Assembly (NCBI GenBank): GCA_002405485.1
Contig: DHLW01000092.1
Location: forward strand, 3,198-8,720
Length of the DNA: 5,523 bases
Origin: Phycisphaerales bacterium UBA4658
Lineage (GTDB): Bacteria; Planctomycetota; Phycisphaerae; Phycisphaerales; UBA1924
Reading direction: 5' to 3'
Shown here: piece after piece, positions 1 to 5,130 of the stretch
How the letters are laid out: each line of letters opens with the position of its first letter
How positions within the stretch are numbered: position 1 is the first letter of the stretch
Program-made: the position numbers and the translations under genes
The notes under the pieces: generated by a model
Seen by the model: the letters and a program-made list of their open reading frames with translations, nothing else
Told to the model about the DNA's origin: nothing
Database searches by the model: none

Positions 1-2
1 GC

Positions 3-2828
3 CGGCGCGCGCCGCGGAGGTCGGGGCTGCGGTGGCCGCACGCGCTCATGGTAGGGCTCTGCGGACTCGGCTCGACGGCTCAGGCCGGTGACGCGCTGTC
101 GTGGTTGCCGCCCTGCGAGCCCGCGCCGGCGTACTACTTTGCGCCGTTGCCCGAGAGCTGGCGGCGCAGCTCGGGGCTGCTGGATGCGGTGGAGCGTGCG
201 GCGAACCGAAGCGTTCATCCGGCGAACACGCGCGTGCGGCTGCTTGCGCAGATTCGCGGGTCGATCTGCTGCTACCCGGGAGACCTGCCGCCGCAGGAAT
301 ACGACGCGATCATGGCCCGCACGAAGTTCCTGCCGCCGACGGCGATGCTGAACGTCGGGCCGCGGTTCCAGGGCGACACGAGGGTGTGGCTGGGGGCGGG
401 GACAATCGGCGACGCGGGGACATCGCGTGGGGCCCAGCTCACGATCTCGTTTCCCGACGACGGAACGCAATGGGGTCTGACGTGCTCGGGCATCCCGAAC
501 GTCGGACCGAACGCGCTCAACACGCAGCTCATCACGACGTTCGGCGGGTCTCAGCCGACGCGCGTCGATCGCGGGCGGGAGTTCATCCGCTCGTCGCTGG
601 CCGCGTGGCGCAGGTATGCGAACCTCACCTTCACCGAGGTCGCCGACGACAACACCCCGATGACGACCTCGACCACCCGCGTGGCGACGCGCGGAGACAT
701 GCGCATCGGCGGGCTGGCCCTTGGCACCTCCGGCATGCCGCTGGCGTACAACGCGCTGCCCGGGCTCGGGGTGTCCTCGTGCTCCGGGGGCGACGCGCTC
801 ATCAACCTGTCGTACTTCACCCCGGGCTTCCTGGCTCAGACGAACAACAACTTCCAGTACTTCCGCAACACCATGGCCCATGAGTTCGGGCATGGGCTCG
901 GGTACCTGCACTCCGTGCCGTGCAATCGCACCAAGCTCATGGAGCCGGAGATCACGGGGCAGTTCGCGCTGCTCATGCCCGACGAGATTCGCGCCGCGAT
1001 CCGGAACTATGGCGACCGCAACGGGGACAACCACACCCCCGCCTTTGCCAGGAACCTCGGCAATCTCACCACCCCTGTCCTCCGCTCCGCGATCGAGAAG
1101 GACGTGGGCATCAACGGGACGGCGGTGCTCATTCCCGGGTCTCCGCCGACGGTGCTCAGCGAGGACGATTACTACCGCTTCACGCTGGACACGCCGCAGA
1201 CGGTGACGATCACCGTCACGCCGACCGGGAACTCGCCCTCGGACTCCGCAACGCAGCCCCCGCCGGCGTGCAGCACGTCGTTCCTGACGCCCACACCCTG
1301 GTGCCAGGGCGCGCAGCAGGGATCCGGATGCGACGGGATGCTGACGGTCGTGGACGCCAAACGGGCCGGTCAGCTCGACCTGCAACTCCTGCAGAGCAAT
1401 GGCACCACGCTCGTGGCCCAGAGCACGAGCACGACCCTGGGCGTGGTCGAGAGCGTGACCCAGAACCTGCCCGCCGGAACCTATGTCATCCGCGTCTGGG
1501 ACGCCGGCGGCGCGCCATTGAGCAATCAAGTCACGCAGACCTATGACCTGACCGTCCGCGTTGGCACGAGCAAGGCCCCGCCGGTGGCCATCGCCGGGAT
1601 CAACGTGAAGCGCGTCCGCGCCGGCGACGTGGCCACGTTCATGGGCAACCACAACTCCTATGTCACCGAGCCCGGCGCGACGATCACCAGCCACGCGTGG
1701 GACCTGGACGGCAACGGCACCTTCGAGATCGCCAACCAGACCCAGCCCGAGATCACGTACCTCTCCAACGGCACGTATCCAGTCGCGCTCCGCGTGACCG
1801 ACTCCAACGGGCTGAGCGCGCTGGACACGATCCAGGCCGTCGTCTGGGGGGCACAGACGACGATCGAGGGCGTCCTTCCCATCGCCGTGAACCAGGGAGC
1901 CACCGTGCCCCTCACGATCGATGGAACAAACTTCAGGGGCGTGGTGAGCGTTGGACAGATCACCATCAGCGGTGCGGGCGGGGTCGGGGGGGCCGGGGGA
2001 GTGAGCGTCACCGGAACCCCGGTCGTCAACCCGCTGGGCACACGCATCACGGGTCTCTCGCTCGTGGTCTCGGGGACCGCGCCGCTCGGGCCAAGAAGCA
2101 TCACCATCACAAACTCCGACGGTCAGGGCGCGTCGGGAACCGGCGTCGACCTGTTCTCAGTCGACGCGTCGGTCGGGGCCGGGGCCTGCTGCGGAACCGA
2201 TGGCTCGTGCGTCATCTCGATCGACTCAAGCTCCTGCGCTGGCGCGTTCCAGGGGGGCGGGACGGCGTGCTCTCCGAATCCCTGTCCCGTGCCCACCGGC
2301 GCGTGCTGCGCGGGCGATGGCTCCTGCTCGCTCCGGACGCAGAACGACTGCACGAACTTCGGCGGGGTCTGGCAGACGCCCGGTTCGGCCTGCTCCCCGA
2401 ATCCCTGTCCCCAGCCCAGCGTGCCCTGCTGCTCGCCCATCGGCTCGTGCACGCTGGTGTCCGCCGCGTCGTGCACATCCGGCGGCGGGACCATCGCCGC
2501 GGGGACCGTGTGCACGCCCAGCCCGTGCGCACCCACCGTTGGGGCCTGCTGCAGGGGCAGTTCGTGCACGGTGGTCGCGGCGGTGCAGTGCTTCGGGCCG
2601 AACACACGGTTTGCCGGCCTGGGCGTGGCGTGCAATCCCGCGGGCGTGGTCGTCACGCCGTGCTGCCTGGCCGACTTCAACCAGGATGGTCTCCCCACCG
2701 CCCAGGACATCTTCGAGTTCCTGAACGCCTGGTTCACGAGCGACCCATCGTCGGACTTCAACGCCATGGGCGGGAGCACGGCGGCGGACATCTTCGACTT
2801 CCTGAACGCATGGTTCGCCGGGTGCTGA
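3..2828 (+). CDS. Secreted matrixin-type zinc metalloprotease with PPC, PKD, IPT/TIG and GC-type dockerin-like modules (5' end outside window)
   Basis: Predicted extracellular zinc endopeptidase; substrate unknown. Residues are numbered from the first in-window ATG at 48. A signal peptide h-region ends at TAQA, residue 13. The metzincin catalytic domain spans about 130-322. It shows the zinc motif HEFGHGLGYLH (H278, E279, H282, G285, H288), a Met-turn at M298 (LMEP), and the family-typical ending PDEIRAAIRNYGDR. A PPC-like beta domain follows (about 372-506), then a PKD domain (about 510-601, WDLDGNG at 551-557), an IPT/TIG-like domain (about 604-705), four Cys-rich repeats (712-873) and a dockerin-like tail from D876 ending in Gly-Cys. 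The frame stays open upstream of 48 to the left edge, encoding an Arg-rich stretch that fits a signal-peptide n-region, so the true start lies outside and 48 is internal. No cysteine-switch propeptide motif is visible. The zinc motif and Met-turn make the protease call firm; the PPC and IPT calls are weaker. Confidence 0.93.
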   Translation, partial: RRAPRRSGLRWPHALMVGLCGLGSTAQAGDALSWLPPCEPAPAYYFAPLPESWRRSSGLLDAVERAANRSVHPANTRVRLLAQIRGSICCYPGDLPPQEYDAIMARTKFLPPTAMLNVGPRFQGDTRVWLGAGTIGDAGTSRGAQLTISFPDDGTQWGLTCSGIPNVGPNALNTQLITTFGGSQPTRVDRGREFIRSSLAAWRRYANLTFTEVADDNTPMTTSTTRVATRGDMRIGGLALGTSGMPLAYNALPGLGVSSCSGGDALINLSYFTPGFLAQTNNNFQYFRNTMAHEFGHGLGYLHSVPCNRTKLMEPEITGQFALLMPDEIRAAIRNYGDRNGDNHTPAFARNLGNLTTPVLRSAIEKDVGINGTAVLIPGSPPTVLSEDDYYRFTLDTPQTVTITVTPTGNSPSDSATQPPPACSTSFLTPTPWCQGAQQGSGCDGMLTVVDAKRAGQLDLQLLQSNGTTLVAQSTSTTLGVVESVTQNLPAGTYVIRVWDAGGAPLSNQVTQTYDLTVRVGTSKAPPVAIAGINVKRVRAGDVATFMGNHNSYVTEPGATITSHAWDLDGNGTFEIANQTQPEITYLSNGTYPVALRVTDSNGLSALDTIQAVVWGAQTTIEGVLPIAVNQGATVPLTIDGTNFRGVVSVGQITISGAGGVGGAGGVSVTGTPVVNPLGTRITGLSLVVSGTAPLGPRSITITNSDGQGASGTGVDLFSVDASVGAGACCGTDGSCVISIDSSSCAGAFQGGGTACSPNPCPVPTGACCAGDGSCSLRTQNDCTNFGGVWQTPGSACSPNPCPQPSVPCCSPIGSCTLVSAASCTSGGGTIAAGTVCTPSPCAPTVGACCRGSSCTVVAAVQCFGPNTRFAGLGVACNPAGVVVTPCCLADFNQDGLPTAQDIFEFLNAWFTSDPSSDFNAMGGSTAADIFDFLNAWFAGC
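1976..1999 (+). other. G-quadruplex-type motif inside the metalloprotease coding sequence
   Basis: Four G runs of 3, 4, 7 and 5 bases are separated by loops of only one or two bases (C, TC, CC) on the coding strand, so the motif would also be in the mRNA. It encodes a glycine-rich stretch within the IPT/TIG-like region. The pattern meets the usual G3+ with loops of 1-7 rule. Whether it folds is unknown, and glycine codons in a GC-rich genome can generate it by chance. Confidence 0.5.
2181..2666 (+). repeat. Four tandem cysteine-rich repeats (about 39-42 residues each) inside the metalloprotease
   Basis: Four in-frame units start at 2181, 2298, 2421 and 2541. Each begins with a Cys-Cys pair, usually as GACC. 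Units 1-3 follow CC-x5-C-x(7-8)-C-x(10-13)-C-x4-C, giving six cysteines each, and end near SPNPCP or TPSPCAP. The fourth is degenerate: CC-x4-C-x7-C-x13-C, with the last spacing stretched to nine residues and then another CC at 872-873, directly before the dockerin-like tail. The even cysteine number suggests disulfide-bonded mini-domains acting as a spacer or binding stalk; that role is inferred. The units have diverged in DNA, so they look like old protein duplications. Confidence 0.85.
2673..2825 (+). other. GC-type dockerin-like C-terminal domain (planctomycete surface/sorting tail)
   Basis: Residues 876-926 contain two copies of a motif of the form DFN-x(2)-G-x(5)-D-[IF]-F-x-FLNAWF. Loop 1, DFNQDGLPTAQD, has the EF-hand calcium ligand pattern (D at positions 1, 5 and 12, N at 3). 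Loop 2, DFNAMGGSTAAD, has Met where loop 1 has the ligand Asp at position 5, so it probably binds calcium weakly or not at all. The protein ends exactly at Gly-Cys, as in many Phycisphaerae secreted proteins. The terminal cysteine suggests processing or anchoring, but that mechanism is not established by this sequence. Confidence 0.8.
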
Positions 2829-2830
2829 CC

Positions 2831-2859
2831 GGTCGATCAGGATCGGGTATCCTCCGACC
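2831..2859 (+). promoter_or_regulatory. Inverted repeat filling the gap before the lipoprotein start codon
   Basis: GGTCG (2831-2835) pairs with CGACC (2855-2859), and inside it AGGAT (2839-2843) pairs with ATCCT (2849-2853) around the loop CGGGT. The two 5-bp stems are separated by a small asymmetric bulge (ATC against C). The structure begins two bases after the protease stop and its last base touches the ATG at 2860. There is no U tract, so an intrinsic terminator is unlikely. A structure that limits translation initiation or stabilises an mRNA end is possible. No Shine-Dalgarno is visible here. Confidence 0.45.
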
Positions 2860-3255
2860 ATGCGAACGTCTCTCCTGCTGATCTCGGGGCTGGTCGCGTC
2901 GGCGTCGCTCGCGTCGGGGTGCGCCTCGGGCCTGTACGGCGTCTCGGTGACGAACAAGACCGATCAGCTCATCCGGGCCGAGTTCGTGCAGGTTGACAAC
3001 TTCGGCGCGGTGACCAGCAACGGCTTTCAAACGATCTCACCATCGGGAGAGTTCCGACACAAGATCGACGATGAGGAACGCACCCGCGGACAACGCGTTC
3101 GATTCACGGTTGCCGACCAGTCCGTCACCGACGGCAACTGGGTCATGCTCAACCTTCCGGCGACACGCGATCGTCTGTACGAACTGCAGATCGTCAACGG
3201 ACGCCTCACCGCCAGGGAAGTGAACCGGCGACCCAGGTCCGGACCCAACGATTGA
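2860..3255 (+). CDS. Small predicted lipoprotein of unknown function
   Basis: I do not recognise the family. The 131-residue product starts with a short positive n-region (MRT), a hydrophobic stretch and a lipobox-like ASGC, with the candidate lipidated cysteine at residue 21. Position -3 is Ala rather than the preferred Leu, which lowers certainty slightly. The residue after Cys is Ala, with no Asp retention signal, so outer-membrane placement is plausible. The mature part (about 24-122) alternates short hydrophobic strands with polar turns (GVSVTNKTDQ, FRHKIDDEERT, VRFTVADQS, YELQIVNG), suggesting a small beta-sandwich. The tail is basic and Pro/Gly-containing. The ATG at 2860 is the only start that keeps the signal peptide. 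It follows the protease gene by 31 bases, so co-transcription is likely. No Shine-Dalgarno is seen. Confidence 0.83.
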   Translation: MRTSLLLISGLVASASLASGCASGLYGVSVTNKTDQLIRAEFVQVDNFGAVTSNGFQTISPSGEFRHKIDDEERTRGQRVRFTVADQSVTDGNWVMLNLPATRDRLYELQIVNGRLTAREVNRRPRSGPND

Positions 3256-3280
3256 CGATGCACGCGGACTGAAACACGAC

Positions 3281-3286
3281 AGGGGG
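3281..3286 (+). promoter_or_regulatory. Shine-Dalgarno-like site for the LTD protein
   Basis: AGGGGG ends six bases before the ATG at 3293 and supports that start. A weaker GGAG at 3327-3330 lies seven bases before an in-frame ATG at 3338, so a shorter form starting there cannot be excluded. Confidence 0.5.
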
Positions 3287-3292
3287 CTCTGG

Positions 3293-4297
3293 ATGCGGGG
3301 GGCAGGTCGGACACGGATGCGCACGCGGAGCGACGGCATGCGGCCAGTTCGAACCCACCTCGCCCGTGGCCTTGGGATCCTCGCGTGCACCCTCGCGATC
3401 GCGCACCCGTCGGCAACCGGTGAGCCGGCCAAGCAGGGTCGTCCACCTGATGCCGACCGTGCCGCGCCGCCAAGACCCGCGGTGCCGTTTCCGCACCCGA
3501 TCATCACCGAGGTGCTCTACGCCGTGCCGGGCGGGCCCGATGGCGACGCCAATCTCGATGGCGTGCGCGACCCGCTGGGGGATGAGTTCATCGAGCTGAC
3601 CAACCCGCACGATCGCGGGATCGACGTCGGCGGATACGTGCTGACCGACGCATCGGCGAACCCGCGAAGTCAACTCGTGTTCACGTTCCCGCCCATGCGC
3701 GTGCCACCCAAAGGGGTGATCGTCGTGTTCAACGGCGCCAAGGCCAGAATCTCGGCCCCAGTCGGCGATGCCAAGGCCGCGCCAAAGGCTCTGCATCCGC
3801 GGTTTGCACATGCCGCGATCTTCACGATCAACGCGAGCGGCGGGCGGGCCGGCTTCAGCAACGCCGGCGACGCCGTCGTCCTCCGCGGGCCAGATGGCAA
3901 GCTCATCCAGCGGGTGCGATGGGGCAACGCCGACCAGGTCGCCGGCGGAGTGGGGTTCCTGCTCGACGAGCTCGCGCCGCTGTCGACCAAGGGAAGCGTG
4001 CAACGCGAGGGGAACACCGCGGGCGCACAATGGCTCGCCCATGCGGACATCGATGGCAAAGCGTGCAGTCCCGGACGACTTGCGCCGATCGCCGCACCCC
4101 CCGCGGACGCAGGGGCTGGTGGGCCCGCTGGCGGGGCTGGTGGCGCGGCTGGTGGCGGGGCTGGTGGGGCGGCAGCCGGTCGCCAGCCCTCACCCTCGCC
4201 ATGGCCTGATGATGCCAAGAGGCCGGACCCCGGCACGGCTGCTCCGACTGACGCCACGCCCGCAGGGCCCACGCCAAAGGATGGCCCGGCGGACTGA
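3293..4297 (+). CDS. Secreted lamin-tail-domain (LTD) protein with low-complexity C-terminal tail
   Basis: A 334-residue predicted exported protein. A basic n-region is followed by a hydrophobic core (about 27-37, LGILACTLAIA) and a likely cleavage site near residues 41-45. Starts at 3293, 3317 and 3338 are all in frame; 3293 has the better ribosome site, while 3338 gives a more ordinary signal peptide. A Pro-rich linker leads to an LTD-type immunoglobulin-like domain, about 69-262. It shows IITEVLY, the acidic loop D85-x-N87-x-D89-G-x-x-D93-x-x-x-D97-E98-F, FIELTNP, GGYVLTD, a VPPKGVIVVFNG strand, GDAVVLRGPDG and a closing ACSPGR. The acidic loop resembles a calcium site. Bacterial LTDs occur on surface proteins and secreted nucleases; no catalytic domain is present here, so a structural or binding role is inferred. 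Residues 273-296 are almost only Gly and Ala, and the rest is Pro/Asp/Lys-rich. It is the third gene of the possible operon. Confidence 0.9.
   Translation: MRGAGRTRMRTRSDGMRPVRTHLARGLGILACTLAIAHPSATGEPAKQGRPPDADRAAPPRPAVPFPHPIITEVLYAVPGGPDGDANLDGVRDPLGDEFIELTNPHDRGIDVGGYVLTDASANPRSQLVFTFPPMRVPPKGVIVVFNGAKARISAPVGDAKAAPKALHPRFAHAAIFTINASGGRAGFSNAGDAVVLRGPDGKLIQRVRWGNADQVAGGVGFLLDELAPLSTKGSVQREGNTAGAQWLAHADIDGKACSPGRLAPIAAPPADAGAGGPAGGAGGAAGGGAGGAAAGRQPSPSPWPDDAKRPDPGTAAPTDATPAGPTPKDGPAD
4112..4168 (+). repeat. 12-bp tandem repeat encoding the Gly/Ala tail of the LTD protein
   Basis: Three adjacent 12-base units (4133-4144 GGGGCTGGTGGC, 4145-4156 GCGGCTGGTGGC, 4157-4168 GGGGCTGGTGGG) follow a first copy at 4112-4123, separated from them by 9 related bases. 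The unit length is a multiple of three, so copy-number changes would keep the frame and only lengthen or shorten the Gly-Ala-Gly-Gly linker. Confidence 0.8.
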
Positions 4298-4310
4298 CGC
4301 GCCAGGCGCG
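4298..4310. terminator. Short palindrome between convergent genes, possible weak bidirectional terminator
   Basis: CGCGCC, one A, then GGCGCG begins immediately after the LTD stop codon and 13 bases from the stop of the opposing gene. As RNA it can form a 5-bp stem with a CAG loop in either direction. There is no T tract on either side, so the terminator call is weak. Confidence 0.3.
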
Positions 4311-4323
4311 CGGTCTGCAGTGG

Positions 4324-4845
4324 TCATGCCGCGCCGCCGCCCAGCCGCGCGCGAACGAGATCCGCGCCGATCTGCGGGACGTTCTCGCCCAGCAGGGCCT
4401 CGACGGTCATGCCTTCCATCGGATAGTGCCGCATGAGCGCCTCGGCGAGGTGGTCGAGCTTGGAGAGCACGAAGTAGCACGTGACGGGCACCTGACGGGC
4501 GGCGAAGTTCATCGCTCGCACCAGCCCTTCCTGGGTTGTGCAGACCATGAGCTCGGATCCGTCATACCCCATCGGGAGCATGCGGAACTGCCAGGCCTGT
4601 CGGCGGCTGATGAGATCGTGCACCGCAGGGTCCACGTGCTCCAGCGTCGGATCGATCCAGCGGGTGGTCTGGGCGTACTGCTCGGCCCAGGCCCGTTCAA
4701 CGTCCTTGGCGCGCACGCCCAGCAACTCCTCGGCGATCTCGCCGAACGGCCGCTGCGTCTGCCGCTGCCGCTCAAGAACCTGCTTCAACTGCTCGCTCGT
4801 GATGACGCCGCGGTTCAGGAGCAGGGTGCCGATGGGTTGACGCAT
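4324..4845 (-). CDS. Stand-alone MshEN / GspE N-terminal domain protein (candidate c-di-GMP receptor)
   Basis: The whole 173-residue product matches the N-terminal domain of type II secretion and type IV pilus ATPases (GspE-N, MshEN), with no ATPase domain attached and no signal peptide, so it should be cytoplasmic. Two pseudo-repeats fit the MshEN layout exactly: residues 4-27 (PIGTLLLNRG...Q27) and 33-56 (PFGEIAEELL...Q56), each 24 residues with a 5-residue spacer. In known c-di-GMP-binding MshEN domains these motifs start Arg-Leu-Gly; here they start Pro-Ile-Gly and Pro-Phe-Gly, although R32 sits one place before the second. The rest, including VDPAVHDLI, QFRMLPMGYDGSELMVCT and LAEALMRHYPM, is the usual alpha/beta half. 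A short tail ends RLGGGAA. Strong Shine-Dalgarno. The domain assignment is secure; nucleotide binding is inferred. Confidence 0.9.
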   Translation of the reverse strand: MRQPIGTLLLNRGVITSEQLKQVLERQRQTQRPFGEIAEELLGVRAKDVERAWAEQYAQTTRWIDPTLEHVDPAVHDLISRRQAWQFRMLPMGYDGSELMVCTTQEGLVRAMNFAARQVPVTCYFVLSKLDHLAEALMRHYPMEGMTVEALLGENVPQIGADLVRARLGGGAA

Positions 4846-4850
4846 GGATG

Positions 4851-4855
4851 CCTCC
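4851..4855 (-). promoter_or_regulatory. Shine-Dalgarno site for the MshEN-domain gene
   Basis: On the minus strand GGAGG lies five bases before the ATG at 4845-4843, a perfect core at good spacing. It fixes the start and is the best ribosome site in the window. Confidence 0.75.
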
Positions 4856-5012
4856 AGATCCCCGAGAGTGGGTGGTTGTGCGACCGGTCGTCCGGTGCAC
4901 CACTGTCATCGGTGCGCAATACCCCCCTCTTTGGGCGGCCAGCGAGCGGATCGGGATCTCGCCGATCGTTGGATCGAGCGGGAGCGATCGCGCCGGTTGT
5001 CGCGACGGTCTC

Positions 5013-5053
5013 GGGTGGGAGGGGGGAGAGGGGAGTACGAGGGCGGCGGGGGG
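5013..5053 (+). other. Polypurine tract with G-quadruplex-type motif
   Basis: On the plus strand the G runs at 5013-5015, 5017-5019, 5021-5026 and 5030-5033 are separated by loops T, A and AGA. Further runs at 5041-5043 and 5048-5053 could join or substitute. The motif lies between clpS and the MshEN gene, with the G-rich strand as template for minus-strand transcripts. It could pause polymerase or separate the two units; this is inference from pattern only. Confidence 0.55.
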
Positions 5054-5063
5054 CGGATTTTGC

Positions 5064-5082
5064 TGGCCGACGTCATCGGCCA
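5064..5082. other. Perfect 7-bp inverted repeat (stem-loop) downstream of clpS
   Basis: TGGCCGA and TCGGCCA flank a five-base loop CGTCA. On the minus strand this stem-loop begins about 48 bases after the clpS stop, a reasonable place for a transcript end or 3' stabiliser. The bases after it on the minus strand are GCAAAATCC, not a T run, so it is not a standard intrinsic terminator. A protein-binding operator is also possible. Confidence 0.4.
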
Positions 5083-5130
5083 ATGCGCTGCCCGACGGTC
5101 CGAAAAGAACACGGTGCGGACGTTCGCGGG

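Larger units (their letters stand above)
4846..5130. other. 285-bp intergenic region upstream of the MshEN-domain gene, downstream of clpS
   Basis: I see no convincing gene here. It must contain the MshEN-gene promoter unless that gene is read through from clpS, but I could not place -35 and -10 boxes with confidence. Perfect palindromes include CGACCGGTCG (4881-4890) and GGTGCACC (4894-4901), about 35-55 bases upstream of the start codon and so possible operator sites. GATCG occurs four times at about 4949-4990, including the octamer GCGATCGC (4984-4991). The left part has mixed composition; the middle is strongly purine-rich on the plus strand. Confidence 0.6.

Noticed and set aside
101..883. 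260-codon plus-strand frame over the protease catalytic domain
   Set aside because: The HExxHxxGxxH frame is coding; this one gives an Arg/Ala/His-rich composition with no domain.
2181..2666. Possible CRISPR-like or DNA-level repeat array
   Set aside because: Units differ in DNA sequence, are in frame and are explained by conserved cysteines; there are no unique spacers.
2123..2791. Minus-strand frame with apparent repeated motifs opposite the cysteine repeats
   Set aside because: The repetition is only the antisense image of the sense-strand repeats.
2831..2859. Rho-independent terminator after the protease gene
   Set aside because: There is no T tract after the stem, and the next start codon follows at once.
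1697..2881. 394-codon plus-strand frame overlapping the protease and the lipoprotein start
   Set aside because: Its translation is Arg/His/Gly-rich and low complexity, and it overlaps the PKD, IPT and Cys-repeat modules, which are clearly coded in the other frame.
3206..4042. Long open minus-strand frame (278 codons) opposite the LTD gene
   Set aside because: It runs antisense to a gene with a clear domain, its translation is Arg/His-rich without recognisable motifs, and such frames are expected opposite GC-rich genes.
4984..4991. GCGATCGC octamer as a cyanobacterial HIP1 site
   Set aside because: I noticed it only in this non-coding gap, and the coding content is planctomycete-like; probably a chance palindrome.
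4846..5130. tRNA or other structured RNA gene in the intergenic region
   Set aside because: I found no cloverleaf, T-loop consensus or riboswitch-like core; only isolated short dyads.
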